From an uncultured Maribacter sp. (GTDB taxonomy: Bacteria > Bacteroidota > Bacteroidia > Flavobacteriales > Flavobacteriaceae), in the NCBI GenBank assembly GCA_905479535.1, contig CAJQMW010000556.1, positions 1-6,472 of the forward strand: a stretch of 6,472 nucleotides of DNA, read 5' to 3'. Positions 1-5,624 of this stretch are shown piece by piece. The position numbers were made by a program, and so were the translations under genes. Each line of letters opens with the position of its first letter. Within the stretch, counting starts at the first letter, position 1. The notes under the pieces were generated by a model that ran no database searches, was not told where the DNA came from, and was given only the letters and a program-made list of their open reading frames with translations.

Positions 1-6
1 CAATAG
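1..6 (+). CDS. possible last codon and stop of an upstream gene (ybeY?)
   Basis: The first six bases read CAA TAG, which could be a terminal Gln codon and stop of a gene entering from the left, 6 nt before the mnmG start. In flavobacteria, as I recall, ybeY (an rRNA-maturation endonuclease) often precedes mnmG and its protein often ends in FHVEQ. That ending would fit CAA TAG. Six bases cannot establish this, so the assignment is inference from remembered gene order. Confidence 0.2.
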   Translation, partial: Q

Positions 7-12
7 AAAGTT

Positions 13-1881
13 ATGTTTGGAGAAAATTATGATGTAATAGTGGTGGGCGGTGGTCATGCCGGTGCGGAAGCTGCGGCAGCAGCGGCTAATATGGGTTCCA
101 AAACCCTATTGGTCACAATGAACCTACAAACTATCGGACAAATGTCCTGCAATCCTGCCATGGGCGGTATCGCGAAAGGACAAATAGTACGGGAAATTGA
201 CGCTCTTGGCGGATATAGTGGAATTATCACGGATAAATCCGCCATACAGTTTAAAATGCTGAACAAATCCAAGGGGCCGGCCATGTGGAGTCCGCGTGCT
301 CAAAATGACCGTATGCGCTTTGCGGAGGAATGGCGATTGGCCTTGGAGCGTACCCCCAATGTTGATTTCTATCAGGAGATGGTCTCTGGGTTATTGATCC
401 ACGCCGACACCGTAGTAGGTGTACGAACTTCCTTGGGAATTGACATTAAAGGCAAAGCTGTGGTATTGACCAATGGTACTTTTCTAAATGGGTTGATTCA
501 TATCGGTGAAAAACAATTCGGCGGTGGTAGAGCGGGTGAAAAAGCAGCTACGGGAATTACAGAACAACTTACCCGTTTAGGGTTTGAAAGCGGAAGAATG
601 AAAACAGGAACCCCTCCTCGTGTTGACGGACGATCTTTGGACTATTCGAAAATGATAGTTCAACCTGGTGACGCGAATCCCGAGAAATTCTCCTATACGG
701 ACACTCCGATACTTTCATCGCAGCGCGATTGTCATATGACCCACACCAGCGCATTGGTCCATGATTTGCTTCGCGAAGGATTTGACCGTTCTCCCATGTT
801 CAACGGAAGAATAAAAAGTATAGGGCCCCGTTATTGCCCGTCTATAGAGGACAAAATCAATCGGTTTGCCGGTAAGGATAGCCACCAGATGTTCATTGAG
901 CCCGAGGGGTGGGACACTGTAGAGGTTTATGTGAATGGATTTTCTACTTCCTTGCCAGAAGATGTTCAATTTAAGGCACTGCGCTCCGTAGTAGGTTTTG
1001 AGCAAGTGAAATTTTTTAGGCCGGGATATGCCATCGAATATGATTACTTTCCGCCTACGCAACTAAAGCACACTTTAGAAACCAAATTGGTGAACAACCT
1101 ATATTTCGCTGGTCAGATCAACGGCACAACCGGATATGAAGAAGCGGCCTCTCAAGGTTTGATGGCGGGAGTAAATGCGCATCTAAAACTTAACGAAAAA
1201 GAACCGTTTATTCTAAAGAGGGACGAAGCATATATTGGTGTTTTGATTGATGATTTAATTACAAAAGGAACAGAAGAGCCTTATCGCATGTTTACGTCAA
1301 GAGCGGAATATAGAACTCTACTGCGACAGGATAATGCTGATTTGAGATTGACTCCCATGGGATACGAAATTGGTTTGGCGAAAGAAAACAGACTCCGCAA
1401 AATGGAGCAAAAACTAGAGCAATCCGATGCTTTTGTGAATTTCTTTAAAAGTACTAGCGTGCTTCCTGAGCAAATTAATCCAATTTTGACCAAGGTCGAT
1501 TCTGCTTTGGTGAATCAATCGGATAAAATGTTCAAGGTTTTTTCAAGACCTAGAGTCACTATGGGCCATATGCTTCAATTGGATGCTGTCTCTTCCTACG
1601 TTAACGAAAACGAACTTGATAGGGAGGTTTTGGAACAGGCCGAGGTGCAGGTAAAATACTCTGGTTACATAGCTAAAGAGAAGATCAACGCAGACAAGCT
1701 TCATCGCCTTGAAGCCGTCAAAATTCCCGCCGATTTTGACTACACAAAACTTAAATCGCTTTCTTATGAGGCGCGAGAAAAACTAACTGCGATACAGCCC
1801 GTGACAATCTCACAAGCTTCCAGAATAAGCGGTGTTACCCCTAGCGACATTAGCGTGCTATTGGTTTTCTTGGGAAGATAA
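13..1881 (+). CDS. mnmG: tRNA uridine-5-carboxymethylaminomethyl(34) synthesis enzyme MnmG (GidA)
   Basis: MnmG is the FAD-dependent partner of the GTPase MnmE. The cytoplasmic complex uses methylene-tetrahydrofolate and an amine donor to install the (carboxymethyl)aminomethyl group on U34 of tRNAs reading two-fold degenerate codons. The 622-residue product has the normal family length. Visible landmarks are the N-terminal dinucleotide-binding motif GGGHAG (12-17), the CNPAMGG block with Cys46, KTGTPPR (197-203), the first GidA signature around Cys275 (GPRYCPSIEDK) and the second signature at 366-386 (AGQ...GYEEAASQGLMAG). Cys46 and Cys275 align with the two cysteines known to be important in E. 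coli MnmG. The C-terminal end (RISGVTPSDISVLL) matches the helical domain that contacts MnmE and tRNA. The ATG at 13 gives the standard MFxxxYDVIVVG start; no Shine-Dalgarno is evident. The reading frame is intact and all key residues are present. A parS-like palindrome starts 5 nt after the stop. Confidence 0.98.
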   Translation: MFGENYDVIVVGGGHAGAEAAAAAANMGSKTLLVTMNLQTIGQMSCNPAMGGIAKGQIVREIDALGGYSGIITDKSAIQFKMLNKSKGPAMWSPRAQNDRMRFAEEWRLALERTPNVDFYQEMVSGLLIHADTVVGVRTSLGIDIKGKAVVLTNGTFLNGLIHIGEKQFGGGRAGEKAATGITEQLTRLGFESGRMKTGTPPRVDGRSLDYSKMIVQPGDANPEKFSYTDTPILSSQRDCHMTHTSALVHDLLREGFDRSPMFNGRIKSIGPRYCPSIEDKINRFAGKDSHQMFIEPEGWDTVEVYVNGFSTSLPEDVQFKALRSVVGFEQVKFFRPGYAIEYDYFPPTQLKHTLETKLVNNLYFAGQINGTTGYEEAASQGLMAGVNAHLKLNEKEPFILKRDEAYIGVLIDDLITKGTEEPYRMFTSRAEYRTLLRQDNADLRLTPMGYEIGLAKENRLRKMEQKLEQSDAFVNFFKSTSVLPEQINPILTKVDSALVNQSDKMFKVFSRPRVTMGHMLQLDAVSSYVNENELDREVLEQAEVQVKYSGYIAKEKINADKLHRLEAVKIPADFDYTKLKSLSYEAREKLTAIQPVTISQASRISGVTPSDISVLLVFLGR

Positions 1882-1886
1882 GATCA

Positions 1887-1906
1887 ATTGTTCCACGTGG
1901 AACAAT
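1887..1906. other. parS: parS-like centromere site (ParB-binding palindrome)
   Basis: A perfect 20-bp palindrome, ATTGTTCCACGTGGAACAAT, lies 5 nt after the mnmG stop. Its core, 1889-1904, is TGTTCCACGTGGAACA, which fits the chromosomal parS consensus TGTTNCACGTGNAACA at every fixed position. In many bacteria ParB loads at such sites, spreads, and works with ParA and SMC in origin segregation; sites usually cluster near the replication origin. It is unlikely to be a terminator because the palindrome has no loop and is not followed by a T-tract. That ParB binds here is inferred from the consensus match; no parA or parB gene lies in the window. Confidence 0.85.
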
Positions 1907-1967
1907 CTCCTTTACTATATGTATCGTTCCTACCGAATTTGTTATCGCTTGTTTCGGCCAAGTCTGT

Positions 1968-1997
1968 TTGTTTTGTGAAGGATTGGCTTAATTTTTG
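1968..1997 (+). promoter_or_regulatory. candidate promoter for the lipoprotein-methyltransferase pair
   Basis: TTG at 1968-1970 and TAATTTTTG at 1989-1997 are 18 nt apart and resemble the Bacteroidota TTG (-33) / TAnnTTTG (-7) promoter. The -7 element has three rather than two bases between TA and TTTG, so it is imperfect. Initiation near 2003 would leave a leader of about 25 nt before the ATG at 2030. A short ATG/TGA microsatellite (about four units, 1996-2009) lies just downstream. This is a weak call based on pattern only. Confidence 0.3.
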
Positions 1998-2029
1998 ATG
2001 ATGATGATGCGAAAGATAATCGTCCTTTC

Positions 2030-2121
2030 ATGAAAAAAAATTTGCATCCCCGTTCTCTTTGCCCTGGTCTTTCAGTCGTGCATTCCGCTACGTATGGCTC
2101 CAAAGATTGATGACTACAAAA
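2030..2121 (+). pseudogene. out-of-frame 5' end (lipoprotein signal) of the following gene
   Basis: ATG at 2030 starts MKK and then enters an A8 run (2033-2040). Dropping one A leads into the frame 2040-2120, which reads ICIPVLFALVFQSC and then IPLRMAPKIDDYK. Together these form a typical lipoprotein signal: charged MKK, a hydrophobic core, and lipobox FQSC with the lipidated Cys at residue 17. As written, that frame has a TGA at 2031-2033 and no usable start codon, and downstream it stops at 2142-2144. Dropping one A from the A5 run at 2118-2122 joins DDYK directly to TTQGQRFERN of the gene body. Two single-A insertions thus separate the signal peptide from the body. The cause could be gene decay, sequencing or assembly homopolymer errors, or slippage; the sequence alone cannot decide. 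Confidence 0.65.
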
Positions 2122-2592
2122 ACCACTCAAGGACAAAGATTTGAACGTAATCTTCCCCAACGTGAAATGTTCATTTTTGAAGACCCAAAAGAAGCCTACA
2201 TGTTCTACAACTATGTAGACCTTAAAAATGCGCTCAACAATGATAATGTTTATGACGATGTTCCTTTTGAAATCGACGAAAAACAATACTTCTTTTCGTT
2301 TTATGAGACAGAGATTCCGGATAAACAGTTAAATCTCTTTCCTTTTATCGCAGACATTTTCCTAAATGCGGCCATCGGTAACGATGCTATTGAACCAATA
2401 CTTTCCAATAGGCTAGAAGAGATTCAAAGAATAGGAAATTGGTACATAGCCATTGAAGTGTACACCGACACAGAAAAAGATTGTCTGGCCCTGAAATCAC
2501 TTTCCCGAGAAACGGTTTTAAAGTATCTTCGTGATTTAAAAGAGGAATACTTAAGTACAAACAATTATAATGAACTCGTATTTAAAAACTAA
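2110..2592 (+). CDS. conserved hypothetical protein, body of a probable lipoprotein (5' frameshifted)
   Basis: The open frame from the first plausible in-frame ATG (2110) encodes 160 residues. I do not recognise a function. It resembles a small uncharacterised lipoprotein that I recall beside this methyltransferase in other flavobacteria. Landmarks are RNLPQREMFIFEDPKEAYMFYNYVD near the N-terminus, VPFEIDEKQYFFSFYETEIPDK in the middle, a NWYIAIEVYTDTEKDCL strand segment, and a charged helical C-terminus (LKYLRDLKEEYL). No membrane segment or catalytic motif is visible. The frame stays open upstream to an ATG at 2059, but those extra codons are the signal-peptide DNA read in the wrong frame, so that start is rejected. 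After repair of the two A-run shifts the full protein would be 186 residues from ATG 2030, lipidated at Cys17. If translated only from 2110 it would lack an export signal. Its last 23 nt overlap the methyltransferase gene. Confidence 0.7.
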   Translation: MTTKTTQGQRFERNLPQREMFIFEDPKEAYMFYNYVDLKNALNNDNVYDDVPFEIDEKQYFFSFYETEIPDKQLNLFPFIADIFLNAAIGNDAIEPILSNRLEEIQRIGNWYIAIEVYTDTEKDCLALKSLSRETVLKYLRDLKEEYLSTNNYNELVFKN

Positions 2593-3397
2593 AGATTTTT
2601 TCCATACCCAAGAAGAATTTGAGTTGTTGTACGATCCTAAATTGAACATGCTTGTCACTCATCCGCAACCTTCAGATTTAAGCGAATATTACAAAAGTGG
2701 CGGTTATATTTCACATTCCGATAGTAAAAAAAGTTTGTTGGACAAGGTTTATCAGTTTGTCAAAAAATACAATCTTCGGCATAAAGTAAAACTCATTGAT
2801 TCTTTCAACGCTCCGGGTAAAAAGCTATTGGATATAGGAGCCGGTACGGGTGATTTTCTTTTAACCGCTAAACACAGAGATTGGCTTACAGAAGGTGTGG
2901 AACCAAATATTCTTGCAAGAACAAAGGCAATCGAGAAAGGAATTAAATTACGAGATAAAATTGAGGATTTGCGAGAAGATAAATTTGATGTAATAACGCT
3001 TTGGCATGTACTAGAGCATTTGCCAAATCTACAAAATCAAATAACCTCGATAACCTCCCTATTAAACAAACAAGGATTTCTCATCGTGGCCGTTCCAAAT
3101 TTCAAATCTTATGATGCAAAAAAATATAAAAACTTCTGGGCGGCGTTTGACGTTCCTCGTCACCTTTGGCATTTCTCCAGAACGTCTATTCCATTATTGT
3201 TCAAAGAACATGACCTAAAACTTGTTTCAACAAAACCTATGCTTTTTGATTCCTATTATGTTTCACTGCTCTCTGAAAAATATAAAACAGGCAAAACCCA
3301 ATATCTAAATGCCGCTTTAACCGGATTTGTATCAAACCTTAAAGCGTGTTCTACTAAAGAGTATTCTTCTTTAATATATATCCTTACGAAAGATTAA
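2570..3397 (+). CDS. class I SAM-dependent methyltransferase (Methyltransf_23-like)
   Basis: The 275-residue protein has the Rossmann-fold methyltransferase motifs in order: motif I LLDIGAGTGDF (86-96, SAM-binding glycine loop), the acidic end of strand 2 in GVEPN (109-113), FDVITLWHVLEHLPN (139-153, the post-II/motif IV region typical of the UbiG/Methyltransf_23 group), and LIVAVPNF (171-178). A later DVPRHLWHF block (194-202) recurs in this subgroup. The N-terminal 80 residues (YDPKLNMLVT...YISHSDSKKSL) form a lead-in segment often seen in related proteins of unknown substrate. The C-terminal YSSLIYILTKD looks like a natural end, so the gene is complete. The substrate cannot be read from the sequence; small molecules, lipids or glycans are all possible. 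The ATG at 2570 lies inside the preceding gene in another frame, which suggests translational coupling and a shared transcript. Confidence 0.9.
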   Translation: MNSYLKTKDFFHTQEEFELLYDPKLNMLVTHPQPSDLSEYYKSGGYISHSDSKKSLLDKVYQFVKKYNLRHKVKLIDSFNAPGKKLLDIGAGTGDFLLTAKHRDWLTEGVEPNILARTKAIEKGIKLRDKIEDLREDKFDVITLWHVLEHLPNLQNQITSITSLLNKQGFLIVAVPNFKSYDAKKYKNFWAAFDVPRHLWHFSRTSIPLLFKEHDLKLVSTKPMLFDSYYVSLLSEKYKTGKTQYLNAALTGFVSNLKACSTKEYSSLIYILTKD

Positions 3398-3620
3398 AAA
3401 TGAATTTTAATGGCTTATAATGAATATTTTTGCCTTCAACGGGATAATATAGGTAATCCTACCAGAAAACCTCTTATACGCCATCCTTTAAGTTTGTTTT
3501 TAATAGATAATTACTATTTGAAAAACTATTTTTTATTAGTTAAATCTATTCTGCCCCGAATGGGCAATCTTGAGGATTTATAAATATTTTAATTCTCAAG
3601 GAGAGTTAAAAAAGCTTTGT
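3398..3620. other. AT-rich intergenic region with small inverted repeats
   Basis: I find no credible gene between the methyltransferase stop and the ompH-like promoter. A small hairpin TGCCC-CGAAT-GGGCA spans 3552-3566 but is not followed by a T-tract, so it is a poor terminator. A second inverted repeat, CTTGAG (3569-3574) and CTCAAG (3595-3600), flanks an AT-rich 20-nt core just upstream of the promoter element. It could be an operator, but nothing else supports that. No clear terminator for the methyltransferase gene was seen. Confidence 0.4.
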
Positions 3621-3628
3621 TACTTTTG
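3621..3628 (+). promoter_or_regulatory. -7 promoter element of the OmpH-like gene
   Basis: TACTTTTG is an exact match to the Bacteroidota -7 consensus TAnnTTTG and lies 22 nt before the ATG at 3651. Initiation would be expected a few bases downstream, around 3633-3636, giving a short leader. I see no good TTG -33 element at the usual spacing, so this half of the promoter is weak or absent. Confidence 0.55.
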
Positions 3629-3650
3629 CGCAACTAAAAATTGGATACTG

Positions 3651-4157
3651 ATGAAAAAAATAATTCTAGGCTTGATGGTATTGGCATTCGCCTCCTGCCA
3701 ACAAGAAAAAATAGGTTACGTGGATAACGTAAAACTTATGAATGAATATCAAGAAAAGATTGATGTTGAAGCGAAGTTCAAAACAAAGGCAGAGGCGTTG
3801 ACAAAAAAGAGAGATAGTATTTCCCAAGCTTTTCAAATTGAGGCACAGGCTTTTCAGGCCAAGGCTCAAAAAATGTCGCAACAAAAAGCCCAAGAGGAAT
3901 ATGCCTTGTTTCAGCAAAAAGGTCAGTTCATGGGTCAGCAATTACAACAAGAAGATCAGCAACTACAAGCTGAGGGCCAAATAGAGATGGACAGTGTAGT
4001 AAGCGTAGTTAAAAAAGAGATTGAAGCCTACGGTAAAGCCAACGGCTACAGTTATATCCTAGGCGGAGGTGAAGGTGGTGGTGTTCTCTATGGCAAAGAC
4101 GCCAACGACCTTACTTCAGAAATCGTGAAAATTTTAAACGATAAATACAAAAACTAA
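3651..4157 (+). CDS. OmpH/Skp-family periplasmic chaperone-like lipoprotein
   Basis: The 168-residue product starts with a lipoprotein signal, MKKIILGLMVLAFASC, with a lipobox FASC and the lipidated Cys at residue 16. The mature part begins IGYVDNVKLMNEYQ, the first strand and helix typical of OmpH/Skp proteins. It continues as a long, Gln-, Lys- and Ala-rich helical arm (roughly residues 45-110) likely to form a coiled coil. It closes with VVKKEIEAYGKANGYSYILGGGEGGGVLYGKDANDLTSEIVKIL, the usual C-terminal half of the trimerisation body. Family members hold unfolded outer-membrane proteins in the periplasm. Classical Skp is soluble, whereas this one is predicted to be membrane-anchored. The TTG-initiated extension to 3570 is rejected because it would bury the signal peptide and span the promoter. 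The gene is probably a single transcription unit with its own promoter and terminator. Confidence 0.9.
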   Translation: MKKIILGLMVLAFASCQQEKIGYVDNVKLMNEYQEKIDVEAKFKTKAEALTKKRDSISQAFQIEAQAFQAKAQKMSQQKAQEEYALFQQKGQFMGQQLQQEDQQLQAEGQIEMDSVVSVVKKEIEAYGKANGYSYILGGGEGGGVLYGKDANDLTSEIVKILNDKYKN

Positions 4158-4185
4158 AGTGTATTTTAAGAACTTTTTGAATCTA

Positions 4186-4210
4186 AGAACCGGCAAAAGC
4201 CGGTTTTTTT
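4186..4210 (+). terminator. intrinsic terminator after the OmpH-like gene
   Basis: A perfect 7-bp stem AACCGGC (4188-4194) / GCCGGTT (4199-4205) with an AAAA loop runs into a T-tract (seven Ts, 4204-4210), about 30 nt after the OmpH-like stop. It can extend outward through A-T and G-T pairs. The convergent LysE-type gene ends at 4212, immediately beside it. On the minus strand the same hairpin is preceded by A's but lacks a long T run afterwards, so it is a weaker terminator in that direction. Confidence 0.92.
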
Positions 4211-4211
4211 A

Positions 4212-4886
4212 TCACCGTATTTTTTCAATTCTTTCTATACCTTTTTTTATATCAAATCTATCCTGGGGCAAAAAGCCCTTTACAATAAGGACAATGCCGC
4301 AAATAACCAAAATTAACCCTATACCCTTCTTAATGAGATGGATACGCTCATAGGTAAGCTTTCGCTTTAATTGTTTGGCCAACAGTATTTTAAATATATC
4401 CGTTATAAAATAGGCGGATAACACCGTGGTGAAGAAAACTAAGATTCGATTCGGTTCGTTTTCCAAACTCGGCCCTACAATGATAATAATCCCCAACCAG
4501 AAAACCAGCACACCGATATTGATGAAATTCAGTAAAAATCCTTTCACCAATAACCCGAAATAATCCCCACTCGTAACCTTAATAGATTTTTTCCTTACAG
4601 TTTTAGTGTCCTTTTTAAAAAAAGTCGTTAATCCATATACCAGCAGAATAACTCCGCCGAACACATAAAGCCCAGGCTGATTGCTTAAATTTTCTAATAG
4701 TTGAAAACTACTGAAGTAGGCTACAATGATAAAAATAATGTCTGCGATAATAACTCCACAATTAAAGGAAAGTGCCGCCCTAAAACCTTTGATAGCACTC
4801 GTCTCCAAAAGCACAAAAAATACAGGTCCAATCATAAAGCTTAATAAAAAACCCAATGGAATTGCTGCCCGTATATCTTCCAGCAT
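4212..4886 (-). CDS. LysE-family (LysE/RhtB-type) translocator
   Basis: This is a 224-residue, very hydrophobic inner-membrane protein with about six membrane segments at roughly 6-27, 41-60, 72-91, 111-136, 147-170 and 186-204. The N-terminal PLGFLLSFMIGPVFFVLLETSA region with the Gly-Pro pair at 20-21, the following helix with GVIIAD, and KGFLLNFINIGVLVFW (115-130, with Asn120 and Asn123) are characteristic of the LysE superfamily. These proteins export amino acids or other small solutes by proton exchange; the substrate here is unknown. The length is normal for the family. The cytoplasmic loop between segments 3 and 4 is Lys-rich. The ATG at 4886 is 6 nt after the stop of the GIN-domain gene, so the two are almost certainly cotranscribed. 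The gene ends facing the OmpH-like terminator. Confidence 0.9.
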   Translation of the reverse strand: MLEDIRAAIPLGFLLSFMIGPVFFVLLETSAIKGFRAALSFNCGVIIADIIFIIVAYFSSFQLLENLSNQPGLYVFGGVILLVYGLTTFFKKDTKTVRKKSIKVTSGDYFGLLVKGFLLNFINIGVLVFWLGIIIIVGPSLENEPNRILVFFTTVLSAYFITDIFKILLAKQLKRKLTYERIHLIKKGIGLILVICGIVLIVKGFLPQDRFDIKKGIERIEKIR

Positions 4887-4892
4887 AAATTA

Positions 4893-5570
4893 CTATACTT
4901 TTTTTATTACTCCCCCAAAAACGGTCTTTTCTTCCAACTTTGGCGGATTACCGTACACCAGTACTTCACCACCGGCTTTTACTGCGGCCCTTACATATTC
5001 ACTCGCATAAACTTCAGCCCTAGAACCGGCATTTACATTGACCGTAGAAAACTTGGTCCTGAAATTCTTACCCTGGTATACGCCCCCAGTATTAATCTGA
5101 ACATCCTGTAAATCCGAAAAGCCCGATGTTTTTATCACTCCTCCAGAAACCGACTTTATCAGCATTTGCTCGACTTCTGCCGTTACTATTAACTCACCGC
5201 CTTCCTGTGCTTTGAGTTCCAGTACATCCTGTTTTATTATACCTTCAGATGTAATTCTGGCATCCTCATTAACGTCAATCACAACCAATTTTTCAGTATA
5301 ATAAATATCCACGAAGGTTTTATATCCACTGAAAATCTTCCCTATTTGCATGCGTATTTTAAGTATCCCATCGTTATTTACGATGGCTACCTTATCGGTA
5401 TTTTCTCCGGTAATTACAGCCTTGTTTTCGGATGATTTAATTAAATTTATGGATAGGCCGTCAAAACCTTTGAGCTCAGAAAACTTGTCCAAACTTTTGG
5501 TTACTTTGTTTTCCTGTGCATTCATTATCTGTAACCCACAAAGAAATAACAACACTATTATATGTTTCAT
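4893..5570 (-). CDS. secreted DUF2807 / GIN-domain protein
   Basis: The 225-residue product has a Sec signal peptide (MKHIIVLLFLCGLQIMNAQ, probable cleavage after NAQ at residue 19). The rest is a repetitive beta-rich protein. Short Gly/Ser/Ala turns alternate with strands, for example GGELIVTAE (124-132), VSGGVIKTSG (141-150), INTGGVYQG (159-167), VNAGSRAEVYAS (179-190) and KAGGEVLVYGNPP (198-210). This is the pattern of the GIN/DUF2807 domain, a beta-helix-like fold widespread in Bacteroidota envelope proteins. The function of the family is not well established; a putative adhesin label is often attached. The protein ends FGGVIKKV with no anchor or sorting domain, so it is likely periplasmic or secreted. 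Its start lies 54 nt after the rnr stop, with no clear promoter in the gap, and the LysE-type gene follows after 6 nt. Confidence 0.85.
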   Translation of the reverse strand: MKHIIVLLFLCGLQIMNAQENKVTKSLDKFSELKGFDGLSINLIKSSENKAVITGENTDKVAIVNNDGILKIRMQIGKIFSGYKTFVDIYYTEKLVVIDVNEDARITSEGIIKQDVLELKAQEGGELIVTAEVEQMLIKSVSGGVIKTSGFSDLQDVQINTGGVYQGKNFRTKFSTVNVNAGSRAEVYASEYVRAAVKAGGEVLVYGNPPKLEEKTVFGGVIKKV

Positions 5571-5624
5571 TCTGTTGGTTTTTTTACTAACCAGCCTGAT
5601 TAATCAAAAGCCGTTCCAAAATAC
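5571..5624 (-). other. rnr to GIN-gene spacer (no promoter seen)
   Basis: This 54-nt gap holds a small palindrome TGATTAATCA (5597-5606) and an A-rich stretch before the ATG at 5570. Neither a good TAnnTTTG promoter element nor a terminator is visible. That favours read-through from rnr into the two downstream genes. Confidence 0.35.

Noticed and set aside
715..1062. Minus-strand open frame of 115 codons inside mnmG
   Set aside because: It is the shadow of a highly conserved mnmG segment, including the Cys275 signature.
1887..1906. Palindrome as an mnmG transcription terminator
   Set aside because: The 20-bp palindrome is continuous, with no loop and no T-tract after it, and it matches parS exactly.
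1996..2009. ATG/TGA triplet repeat as a contingency locus
   Set aside because: Only about four units, noncoding in the repaired gene model, and a change in number would not shift a reading frame.
2059..2109. N-terminal extension of the hypothetical protein from an ATG at 2059
   Set aside because: The same bases in another frame encode a clear lipoprotein signal with FQSC, so the 17 extra residues (MPWSFSRAF...) are out-of-frame translation.
1942..2286. Open frame of 114 codons on the minus strand
   Set aside because: It lies antisense to the broken lipoprotein gene and intergenic DNA, and its translation has no recognisable domain or credible start context.
3570..3650. TTG-initiated extension of the OmpH-like protein
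   Set aside because: It would place 27 residues before a perfect lipoprotein signal peptide and would make the TACTTTTG promoter element coding.
4159..4353. Small plus-strand open frame after the OmpH-like gene
   Set aside because: It spans the intrinsic terminator and is antisense to the LysE-type gene, with no family resemblance.
5597..5606. TGATTAATCA palindrome before the GIN gene as an operator
   Set aside because: Ten AT-rich bases without a partner site or promoter nearby; easily a chance occurrence.
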